Part shown: in pieces, positions 1-6,033 of the stretch | Numbering within the stretch: position 1 is the stretch's first letter | How the letters are laid out: every line of letters starts with the position of its first letter | Assembly (NCBI GenBank): GCA_013693915.1 | Contig: CP059264.1 | Coordinates: 2,703,346-2,710,316, forward strand | Direction: 5' to 3' | Source: Dechloromonas sp. | GTDB taxonomy: Bacteria; Pseudomonadota; Gammaproteobacteria; Burkholderiales; Rhodocyclaceae | Length of the DNA stretch: 6,971 nt | The notes under the pieces: model-generated | Seen by the model: the letters and a program-made list of their open reading frames with translations, nothing else | Told to the model about the DNA's origin: nothing | The model's database searches: none | Position numbers and translations under genes: made by a program

Positions 1-1812
1 CACGCGACGCCTGACCTCGGGCATCGCCGCGGTACCGCCGAGCTTGAAGACGAACAGGCGCGAGTCGGGCACGACCGGCGAGCGCTGGGCGATGGCGCCG
101 AAGGCGATCGGGAAGGCGCCGCCCCAGCCGACGTTGAAGGCGACGTACTGCTCGCCCCTGACCTCATAGGTCACCGGCCCGGCGACCACGCCGCTGCTGA
201 CTTCGCGCTGCCACAGCTTCCTGCCGCTGTCAGCCGCGTAGGCGACCAGTTCGCCGTGCGTCGTGCCCTGGAAGACCAGATTGCCGCCGGTGGTCATGGT
301 GCCGCCATTCGACATCATCGGGTAGGGCACCGACCAGACTTCCTTCTGCTGCACCGGGTCCCAGGCCTGCAACTTGCCGGTGAAGAGATTGGCCAGTTCG
401 TCCAGCCCCTTCCTGTCCTCGGGCACCGCCGGCATTTCGACGCCAAGATTGGGAATCCCCCTGGCCGGCTTGCGTGCCGCCTTCAGCGGATCGTAGCGCT
501 CGGCAGTGGTGTGCTGCGGAATGTACACGAGGCCGGTCTGCGGGTTGAAGCTCATCGGATGCCAGTTGTGCGCACCCTGCGAACCCGGGAAGACCAGCTT
601 GGCCTCGCCCCTGGTCCAGTAATCCGCCGCTTCCGCATCGAAGACCGGACGGCCGGTGGTCTTGTCGATCCCCTTGGCCCAGGTGACGATAGAGCCGAAT
701 TTCTCGGCCGAGATGAACTGGCCGGTAGCGGCATCGAGGACGTAGAAGAAGCCGTTCTTCGGCGCCTGCATGACGACCTTGCGTGGCTTGCCGTCGATCG
801 GCAGCGTGGCGACGATGATGTCCTGGGTGGCGGTGTAGTCCCAGGCGTCGCCGGGCGTCGTCTGGTAGTGCCAGACGTACTTGCCGGTGTCCGGCCTGAC
901 GGCGACGATCGACGACAGGAACAGGTTGTCGCCCCTGCCCTCCGAGCGCAGGCCGTAGTTCCAGACCGAACCGTTGCCGGTGCCGATGTAGAGCAGGTCG
1001 AGTTCGGGGTCGTAGGCCATCGCGTTCCACGCCGTGCCGCCGCCGCCCTGCTTCCAGTACTGGTCGCCGAACCAGGTCTTGCGGATCATGGTGATGGTGT
1101 CGCTCTCGTCGCCCTTGGCCGGATCGCCCGGCACGGTGAAGAAGCGCCAGGCCTGCTTTCCCGTCGCCGCCTCGTAAGCCGTGACATAGCCGCGCACGCC
1201 GAATTCGGCGCCGCCGTTGCCGATGACGACCTTGCCCTTGACGATGCGCGGCGCCCCGGTGATCGTGTAGTTGCGCTCGTGGTCGATGACGGTGTCGACC
1301 GACCAGACCTTCCTGCCGGTCCTGGCGTCAAGCGCAACGAGCCGGCCGTCGTAGACGCCGACATAGACCCGGCCCTTCCAGACGGCGACGCCGCGGTTCG
1401 CCGCATCGCAACAGCCGCTGCCCTGGATTCCGCGATAGACCTCGGGGTCGTATTTCCACAGCAGCTTGCCGCTGGTCGCATCGAGCGCATAGACCATGCT
1501 GTAGGCGCCGGTGGTGTAGAGCACGCCATCGACGACGATCGGCGTGGCCTCGACGACGCGGTCGAGGTCATACTTGAACTGCCAGGCGAGGCCCAACCGA
1601 TCGATATTCCTGTCGTTGACCCTGGCCAACGGCGAGAAGCGCTGCTCGCCGTAGGTGCGGCCATGGCTCATCCAGTTGCCGGGCTCCCTGTCGGCAGCGA
1701 TCAACCGCGCGGCATCCACCGCTGCTGGCTTTCCCGCGGCACCGGCCAACACCGTACCGAACAGTAGCCACAGACCGCTGACGATGGCGACGACGCGATG
1801 GGTGATTGTCAT
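1..1812 (-). CDS. PQQ-dependent alcohol dehydrogenase, probable quinohemoprotein type, 3' end outside window
   Basis: This gene encodes a periplasmic quinoprotein that oxidises alcohols to aldehydes with pyrroloquinoline quinone. The reading frame is open for 604 codons from ATG 1812 to the window edge. Residues 1-26 look like a Sec signal peptide: a short basic start, a hydrophobic core (VVAIVSGLWLLFGTVLA) and small residues at the cleavage site. The beta-propeller hallmarks follow: a vicinal cysteine pair C134-C135 in GSGCCD, the likely Ca2+ ligands E203 (GGAEFG) and N280 (GTGNGS), the catalytic D325 in PGDAWDYT, K352 in PKNGFF, and HNW at 415-417. Their spacing closely matches the one I recall for Comamonas quinohemoprotein alcohol dehydrogenase. 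The residue two after the catalytic Asp is T327, not Asp, so the metal is expected to be calcium rather than a lanthanide. The last visible residues (LFVFKLGGTAAMP, 586-598) match the linker before the cytochrome c domain in quinohemoproteins, but that domain lies outside the window. A strong AAGGAG (1824-1819) sits 6 nt before the start. It is divergent from the AraC gene. Confidence 0.93.
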   Translation of the reverse strand, partial: MTITHRVVAIVSGLWLLFGTVLAGAAGKPAAVDAARLIAADREPGNWMSHGRTYGEQRFSPLARVNDRNIDRLGLAWQFKYDLDRVVEATPIVVDGVLYTTGAYSMVYALDATSGKLLWKYDPEVYRGIQGSGCCDAANRGVAVWKGRVYVGVYDGRLVALDARTGRKVWSVDTVIDHERNYTITGAPRIVKGKVVIGNGGAEFGVRGYVTAYEAATGKQAWRFFTVPGDPAKGDESDTITMIRKTWFGDQYWKQGGGGTAWNAMAYDPELDLLYIGTGNGSVWNYGLRSEGRGDNLFLSSIVAVRPDTGKYVWHYQTTPGDAWDYTATQDIIVATLPIDGKPRKVVMQAPKNGFFYVLDAATGQFISAEKFGSIVTWAKGIDKTTGRPVFDAEAADYWTRGEAKLVFPGSQGAHNWHPMSFNPQTGLVYIPQHTTAERYDPLKAARKPARGIPNLGVEMPAVPEDRKGLDELANLFTGKLQAWDPVQQKEVWSVPYPMMSNGGTMTTGGNLVFQGTTHGELVAYAADSGRKLWQREVSSGVVAGPVTYEVRGEQYVAFNVGWGGAFPIAFGAIAQRSPVVPDSRLFVFKLGGTAAMPEVRRRV

Positions 1813-1865
1813 TGGCTGCTCCTTGACGATGTTCGAGAGAGGCAACGCATTCGCTCACTCAACCA

Positions 1866-1880
1866 CTTCATATCATGAAG
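1866..1880. promoter_or_regulatory. Perfect 6-3-6 inverted repeat in the divergent spacer
   Basis: CTTCAT-ATC-ATGAAG is a perfect dyad lying 54 bp upstream of the PQQ dehydrogenase start and 72 bp upstream of the regulator start. It sits in the AT-richer part of the 140-bp divergent spacer. Its size suits a dimeric regulator or a promoter-proximal operator for the minus-strand gene. The three-base loop makes a transcript hairpin less likely to matter. Function is inferred from position and symmetry only. Confidence 0.4.
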
Positions 1881-1894
1881 ATGCCCCGCAAAAA

Positions 1895-1925
1895 CTTGTC
1901 ACTTGCGGACATTTTCTTGTTATGT
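1895..1925. promoter_or_regulatory. Candidate AraC-type operator: two direct half-sites 21 bp apart
   Basis: CTTGTCACTT (1895-1904) and CTTGTTATGT (1916-1925) match at 7 of 10 positions and start exactly 21 bp apart, two helical turns. This is the geometry used by AraC-type proteins on tandem half-sites. The block lies 83-113 bp upstream of the PQQ dehydrogenase start, where an activator could act, and 28-58 bp upstream of the regulator's own start, where binding would give autoregulation. It overlaps a mediocre promoter-like pair for the regulator: TTGTCA at 1896-1901, a 19-bp gap and TATGTT at 1921-1926. It also overlaps an inverted TGTC-N7-GACA (1897-1911). Assignment to the adjacent regulator is inference. 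Confidence 0.4.
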
Positions 1926-1942
1926 TGCAAAAATCAGCCGAC

Positions 1943-1948
1943 AGGAAA
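1943..1948 (+). promoter_or_regulatory. Ribosome binding site fixing the AraC regulator start
   Basis: AGGAAA precedes ATG 1953 with AGGA spaced 6 nt from it. The earlier in-frame ATGs at 1875 and 1881 have no Shine-Dalgarno, would place the dyad and operator-like repeats inside the gene, and would add a segment unlike the family's N-terminus. Confidence 0.65.
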
Positions 1949-1952
1949 GCCG

Positions 1953-2987
1953 ATGGCACACCAGCTTCGCGCGCAATCGATCATCGGATTCGCACCACTC
2001 GTTGCGGAACTGGGCGGCGACCCGTTGCAGCTGCTGCGCAGCGCAGGACTGAATCCTGCCGAACTCGAGAGGCCGGACATCTACATTTCGCATCGCGCCT
2101 TCATCCAGCTGCTCGAAGACGCCGCCAGCAAGTTGCGCTGCCCCGATTTCGGCCTGCGCCTGCTCGACCGCCAGGACCTGAGCGTCCTCGGGCCGATCGC
2201 GCTGGCGGCGCAACATGCTGCCGATCTGCGCGAAGCCCTCGACTGCTTCGCCCGCTACATCCACGTGCAGGGCAGCGCATTGCGCCTTTACCTGCTGCCG
2301 CAGGCCGATCCGGGACAGGTCATGATCGCGGTCGACCTCAGGCTGCGCCGGCAGATCGCCCGCCGCCAGCAGGTGGAACTGGCGGTGGGCCTGGCGCACA
2401 AGGCAATCGACCTGCTGACGGGTGGCATGTGCAAGCCACTGGCGATCTGCCTGCCGCATTCGCGGATCGCCCCGCTGCGCAGTTACCGCGAACGCCTGCA
2501 CGGCAAAGTCCTGTTCGAGCAGCCCGGCGCCGGCATCCGCATTTCGCGCCAGGATCTCGACCTGCCGCTCAAGGATCGCCATGCCGAACTCGCCGCCGCG
2601 GCACTGACCTATCTGCAGAGCCAGTACGGTCGCGGCGAGGAACGCCTGGCCGTCCGCGTCCGGGCGCTGATCCGGCCTCTGCTGGCGGCGGGGCGCTGCG
2701 GTGTCGACAATATTGCCGCGTCGCTGGCCATGCACCCGCGCACCCTGCATCGCCGCCTGGCGCGCGAGGGCGCCCGTTTCGACGAGATCAAGGACGACGT
2801 GCGCAGGGAGATGGCGAGATCGCTGATCGCCCAGGCTGGATTGTCGCTGACCCAGATCGCCGGCGCTCTCGGCTACGCCGAACAGTCGGCGTTGTCGCGC
2901 AGTTGCGTGCGCTGGTTTGGTGACTCCCCGCGCCGTTTGCGCCAACTGACGGACGCCAGCCGGCCGGTTGCAGCGCCACAGGCATGA
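1953..2987 (+). CDS. AraC-family transcriptional regulator with arabinose-binding-type N-terminal domain
   Basis: This is a 344-residue cytoplasmic DNA-binding regulator, a normal length for the OruR/ArgR-like branch of the family. Residues 10 to about 190 look like the N-terminal effector domain of that branch (Pfam Arabinose_bd type), with typical segments AELGGDPLQLLRSAGL near 18-33 and CPDFGLRLLDRQDL near 63-76. Residues 240-333 form the double helix-turn-helix. The first HTH is at about 251-272 (VDNIAASLAMHPRTLHRRL) and the second at about 297-323, containing the signature QIAGALGYAEQSALSRS followed by RWFGDSPRRLR. It is transcribed divergently from the PQQ dehydrogenase and lies 94 bp upstream of the 2-hydroxy-acid operon, so it most plausibly controls one or both. 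The ligand is unknown; a 2-hydroxy acid, 2-oxo acid or alcohol would fit the neighbours. No terminator is visible after it, so read-through into the next gene is possible. The start at 1953 was chosen by its ribosome binding site. Confidence 0.92.
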   Translation: MAHQLRAQSIIGFAPLVAELGGDPLQLLRSAGLNPAELERPDIYISHRAFIQLLEDAASKLRCPDFGLRLLDRQDLSVLGPIALAAQHAADLREALDCFARYIHVQGSALRLYLLPQADPGQVMIAVDLRLRRQIARRQQVELAVGLAHKAIDLLTGGMCKPLAICLPHSRIAPLRSYRERLHGKVLFEQPGAGIRISRQDLDLPLKDRHAELAAAALTYLQSQYGRGEERLAVRVRALIRPLLAAGRCGVDNIAASLAMHPRTLHRRLAREGARFDEIKDDVRREMARSLIAQAGLSLTQIAGALGYAEQSALSRSCVRWFGDSPRRLRQLTDASRPVAAPQA

Positions 2988-3027
2988 CCGACGGAAAAGC
3001 AATACATTCGATAAATTCGCTTCGCTT

Positions 3028-3040
3028 GTGCAGACTGCAC
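3028..3040. promoter_or_regulatory. Perfect 6-1-6 inverted repeat upstream of the operon
   Basis: GTGCAG-A-CTGCAC is a perfect 13-bp dyad centred 48 bp upstream of the thiamine enzyme's start. A one-base loop rules out a useful hairpin, so a protein-binding site is the likelier reading. It overlaps a weak promoter-like pair (TTGTGC at 3026-3031, TATACC at 3051-3056, 19-bp gap). A CTTGT motif at 3025-3029 also occurs in both candidate AraC half-sites of the divergent spacer, although the second half-site at 21 bp is absent here. Function is inferred. Confidence 0.4.
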
Positions 3041-3067
3041 CCGAAATTCATATACCTGACCATTGCC

Positions 3068-3075
3068 GGAGGAGG
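3068..3075 (+). promoter_or_regulatory. Strong ribosome binding site of the thiamine enzyme gene
   Basis: GGAGGAGG lies 6 nt before ATG 3082. It favours this start over the in-frame ATG at 3094 (protein beginning MNGAQ), which would be 18 nt away. Confidence 0.8.
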
Positions 3076-3081
3076 CACCGA

Positions 3082-4638
3082 ATGAATGAGAAGATGAACG
3101 GCGCCCAGTCGCTCGCCAGGACGCTGGTCAATTGCGGGGTCGATGTGTGCTTTGCCAACCCCGGCACGTCCGAGATGCATTTCGTCGCGGCGCTGGATTC
3201 GATTCCCGGAATCCGGCCGGTGCTCTGCCTGTTCGAAGGCGTGGTGACCGGGGCGGCCGACGGCTACGGACGGGTCGCCGGCAAGCCCGCCGCGACTCTG
3301 CTCCACCTCGGCCCCGGCCTGGCCAATGGCCTGGCCAACCTGCACAACGCCCGTCGTGCCGCGACGCCGATCGTCAATGTTGTCGGCGATCATGCAACCT
3401 ATCACCTGCAATACGACGCGCTGCTGACATCCGACATCGTCGGCTTCGCCCGTCCGGTATCATCGTGGATCCACGAGTCGAAGAGCGCCAAGACCGTCGC
3501 GGGCGATGCCGCCCGTGCCGTCCAGGCCGCGCGCTCCGCTCCCGGCGGAATTGCCACCCTGGTCCTGCCGGCGGATACCGCGTGGAACGCCGCCGACCAT
3601 GCCGCCCAGGCGCTTCCCGACATCGGGCCGGCGGCGGTCGGCACCGATGCCATCGAGAACGTGGCGAAACTGCTGCGCAACGGCAGGAAGTCGGCCCTGC
3701 TGCTGCGCGGCCCGGCGCTGCACGGCGCCGGCCTCGAAGCCGCCGGCCGCGTGCAGGCGGGAAGCGGCGCCCGCCTCTTCTGCGACACCTTCGCCCCGCA
3801 TTCCGAACTCGGCGCCGGCCGCGTGCCGGTCGAGCGCATTCCCTATTTCGCCGAGCAGATCGTGGCGTTCCTGCAGGGCATCGAGCAGATCATTCTGGTC
3901 GGTTCGAAGCCGCCGGTGTCCTTCTTCGCCTATCCGGGCAAGCCGAGCTGGTGTGCTCCGGAGGATTGCGATTTCAGCTATCTGGCGCAACCGCATGAGG
4001 ACGCCGTCACGGCGCTACGGGACCTGGCCGATGCGCTGGGGGCCCCGGCCGAGCCGGCGCTGCGCATTCCGCTCAGGCTTCCCGGACTGCCGGGAGGCGC
4101 GCTCACCGCCTTGAGCGTGGCGCAGGTCATCGCCCACCTGACACCGGAAAATGTCATCTTCGCCGAGGAGGCACTGACATCGAGTCTGCCCTTGTTGATC
4201 AACCTTGCCCAGGCGCGGCCGCACACGCACCTGCCGCTGACCGGCGGCTCGATCGGCGAGGGCTTGCCGCTGGCCGTCGGCGCGGCTCTGGCAGCGCCCG
4301 GGCGCAAGGTCATCTGCCCGCAAGGCGACGGTAGTGCTGCCTACACGATGCAGGCCTTGTGGACCATGGCGCGCGAACAGCTCGACGTGACCACGGTGAT
4401 CTACGCCAATCGCTCGTATGCGATCCTGAACATCGAGCTGCAACGGGTCGGCATCGGCAGCGCGGGTGCCCGGGCCTTGTCGATGCTCGACCTGCACAAT
4501 CCGGAAATGAACTGGACACAGATCGCCACTGGCCTCGGGGTCGAGGCCAGTCGCGCGACGACTGCCGAGGAGTTCGCGGCGCAGTACGAATCGGCGATGA
4601 AGAACAAGGGGCCGCGCCTGATCGAAGCGATGATTTGA
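3082..4638 (+). CDS. Thiamine-diphosphate-dependent 2-oxo acid decarboxylase or acetolactate synthase-like enzyme (IlvX type)
   Basis: This 518-residue enzyme belongs to the acetolactate synthase/benzoylformate decarboxylase superfamily and acts on 2-oxo acids in the cytoplasm. The N-terminal pyrimidine-binding domain holds FANPGTSE at 24-31, the cofactor-activating glutamate E52 (LFEGVVTGAADGYGR) and H75 in LLHLGPG, at the place of the active-site His70 of benzoylformate decarboxylase. A central domain spans roughly 190-350. The C-terminal diphosphate-binding domain has G415-D416-G417 and, 26 residues on, N443-R444, where many relatives have two asparagines. The opening (MNGAQ, CFANPGTSEMHFVAALD) and the stretch GPGLANGLANLHNARRA strongly resemble actinobacterial IlvX, annotated as putative acetolactate synthase but of unproved function. 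No regulatory subunit gene is adjacent, which argues against branched-chain amino acid synthesis. Being first in an operon with two 2-hydroxy-acid dehydrogenases suggests it consumes their 2-oxo acid product. Glyoxylate carboligase is unlikely because that enzyme lacks the glutamate. The exact reaction is unknown. Confidence 0.92.
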   Translation: MNEKMNGAQSLARTLVNCGVDVCFANPGTSEMHFVAALDSIPGIRPVLCLFEGVVTGAADGYGRVAGKPAATLLHLGPGLANGLANLHNARRAATPIVNVVGDHATYHLQYDALLTSDIVGFARPVSSWIHESKSAKTVAGDAARAVQAARSAPGGIATLVLPADTAWNAADHAAQALPDIGPAAVGTDAIENVAKLLRNGRKSALLLRGPALHGAGLEAAGRVQAGSGARLFCDTFAPHSELGAGRVPVERIPYFAEQIVAFLQGIEQIILVGSKPPVSFFAYPGKPSWCAPEDCDFSYLAQPHEDAVTALRDLADALGAPAEPALRIPLRLPGLPGGALTALSVAQVIAHLTPENVIFAEEALTSSLPLLINLAQARPHTHLPLTGGSIGEGLPLAVGAALAAPGRKVICPQGDGSAAYTMQALWTMAREQLDVTTVIYANRSYAILNIELQRVGIGSAGARALSMLDLHNPEMNWTQIATGLGVEASRATTAEEFAAQYESAMKNKGPRLIEAMI

Positions 4639-4649
4639 GGGAGATCGCG

Positions 4650-6026
4650 ATGAACCTGACCGAGTCGCTGCGGCAAATCGTCGGCGCGAACGGCGTCCTC
4701 GACGCTGCCGATGTCGCCACCCGTTCCGCCGGCTACCTGCGCCCGGACAACCTCAAGGCCGCCGCGCTGGTGCGCCCGGCGAACACCGATGAAGTTGCGC
4801 AGGTGATGCGCTGGTGTTTCGCCAACAAGGTCGGCGTCGTCACGCACGGCGGCCTGTCCGGCCTGGTCCACGGCAGCGACGCCGGCCCGGACGAAATCAT
4901 CCTGTCGCTCGAGCGCATGCGCGGCATCGAGGACATCGACCCGGTGCAGCGCACGGCGACCGTGCAGGCCGGCGTAGTGCTGCAGGCGCTGCAGGAGGCC
5001 GTCGATCAGCACGACCTGGCCTTCCCGCTCGACCTCGGCGCCCGCGGCTCGGCCACCCTGGGCGGCAACGCGGCGAGCAACGCCGGCGGCAACCGGGTGA
5101 TCCGCTACGGAATGACGCGCGAGATGGTGCTCGGCATCGAGGTGGTCATGGCCGACGGGACCATCGTCTCTTCGCTCAACCACCTGATCAAGAACAATGC
5201 CGGCTACGACCTCAAGCACCTGTTCATCGGCTCCGAGGGAACGCTCGGCGTCATCACCCGCCTGGTCCTCCGCCTGCGGGAAAGACCGACGACGACCAAC
5301 ATGGCCTTTGTCGGACTCGACAGTTTCGCCGCCGTCGCCCGCTTCCTCAAACACATGGATAGTGGCCTGGGCGGCACCCTTTCGGCCTTCGAGGTCATGT
5401 GGCAGTCGTTCTACCGCCTGGTCACGACGGCGCCAGCCAGGGGACAGCCGCCGATTGCCCAGGACTACCCCTACTACGTGCTGGTCGAGAGCCAGGGCGC
5501 GGACCGGCAGCTGGATGCTGCGCGCTTCAACAGCGCCATGGAGTCGGCATTCGAATCCGGCCTCATCGTCGACGCGGCCATCTCGCAGTCGGACGCCGAC
5601 TGTCATGCATTCTGGTCGCTGCGCGACGATGTCGAGCAGGTGATGCGCGGCGGGCTGCCGGTGGTCTTCGACATCTCGCTGCCGATCAGCGAAATGGAGA
5701 ACTACGTGGACAATCTCCGCGCGGCGCTGCCCGGTGCGATCGGCGAACACAGGCTGTGGATCTTCGGGCACCTCGGCGATGGCAACCTGCACGTGATCGT
5801 CCAGGTCAGGCCGCAGGACTACATGGCATCGCGGCCGAAGATCGAGGCGCTGGTCTATTCGCCGTTGGCCGCCTTCCGTGGCTCGGTATCGGCCGAGCAC
5901 GGCATCGGCCTCGAAAAGAAGCCCTACCTGAAGGTCAGTCGCAGCGAAGCCGAGATCGCGCTGATGCGCACCCTGAAGGCGGCGCTCGACCCGCGAGGCA
6001 TTCTCAATCCCGGCAAGATTTTCTGA
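4650..6026 (+). CDS. FAD-binding oxidoreductase, D-2-hydroxy-acid (D-lactate/glycolate/2-hydroxyglutarate) dehydrogenase type
   Basis: This 458-residue flavoprotein belongs to the GlcD/D-lactate dehydrogenase/D-2-hydroxyglutarate dehydrogenase family (PCMH FAD fold), which oxidises D-2-hydroxy acids to 2-oxo acids. The FAD domain covers about residues 37-215. It contains the glycine loop HGGLSGLVHGS (66-76), DLGARGSATLGGNAASNAGGN near 129-149 and HLFIGSEGTLGVITR near 190-204. The C-terminal substrate domain carries the metal-binding HxGDGNLH (H374-H381) and E416-H417-G418, and ends with the family's LDPRGILNPGKIF. No iron-sulfur (GlcF-like) or GlcE-like subunit lies beside it on the left. The single-chain architecture resembles D-2-hydroxyglutarate dehydrogenase, so electrons may go to a quinone, cytochrome c or electron-transfer flavoprotein. 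ATG 4650 follows GAGGGAG (4637-4643), which overlaps the upstream stop, with an 11-bp intergenic gap. Substrate preference cannot be read from sequence; D-stereoselectivity is inferred from the family. Confidence 0.93.
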   Translation: MNLTESLRQIVGANGVLDAADVATRSAGYLRPDNLKAAALVRPANTDEVAQVMRWCFANKVGVVTHGGLSGLVHGSDAGPDEIILSLERMRGIEDIDPVQRTATVQAGVVLQALQEAVDQHDLAFPLDLGARGSATLGGNAASNAGGNRVIRYGMTREMVLGIEVVMADGTIVSSLNHLIKNNAGYDLKHLFIGSEGTLGVITRLVLRLRERPTTTNMAFVGLDSFAAVARFLKHMDSGLGGTLSAFEVMWQSFYRLVTTAPARGQPPIAQDYPYYVLVESQGADRQLDAARFNSAMESAFESGLIVDAAISQSDADCHAFWSLRDDVEQVMRGGLPVVFDISLPISEMENYVDNLRAALPGAIGEHRLWIFGHLGDGNLHVIVQVRPQDYMASRPKIEALVYSPLAAFRGSVSAEHGIGLEKKPYLKVSRSEAEIALMRTLKAALDPRGILNPGKIF

Positions 6027-6031
6027 AGGAG
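6026..6031 (+). promoter_or_regulatory. Ribosome binding site unusually close to the lldD ATG
   Basis: AAGGAG begins on the last base of the preceding TGA stop. It is only 2 nt from ATG 6034 but 5 nt from the next codon, GTG 6037. Spacing alone therefore favours GTG as initiator, while codon identity favours ATG. The two proteins differ by one residue. Confidence 0.6.
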
Positions 6032-6033
6032 TC

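Noticed and set aside
256..1767. Open frame of about 500 codons on the plus strand opposite the PQQ dehydrogenase
   Set aside because: It is a composition shadow. The minus strand in this stretch encodes a motif-complete quinoprotein, and the plus-strand product is low in recognisable motifs and rich in Arg, Asp, Gly and Val, as expected from GC-rich antisense.
1875..1952. Longer version of the AraC regulator starting at ATG 1875
   Set aside because: It has no Shine-Dalgarno, it would swallow the operator-like repeats, and the added residues do not resemble the family N-terminus.
1954..1970. Sigma-54-like TGGCAC near the AraC start
   Set aside because: The second element is wrong (TTCGC instead of TTGCA at the required GG-to-GC distance), and it lies inside the coding sequence.
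1920..3002. Minus-strand open frame of 360 codons covering the AraC gene
   Set aside because: The plus strand encodes a complete AraC regulator with both helix-turn-helix motifs, and the antisense product has no family signature.
2968..3081. Upstream extension of the thiamine enzyme frame overlapping the AraC gene end
   Set aside because: A strong GGAGGAGG precedes ATG 3082, and the extension is basic and non-homologous to the family.
2988..3081. Intrinsic terminator between the AraC gene and the operon
   Set aside because: The only symmetry is the 13-bp dyad with a one-base loop, and no U-tract follows it.
3082..4638. Glyoxylate carboligase as the identity of the thiamine enzyme, suggested by the glycolate-oxidase-like neighbours
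   Set aside because: Glyoxylate carboligase has a valine in place of the cofactor-activating glutamate, whereas E52 is present here.
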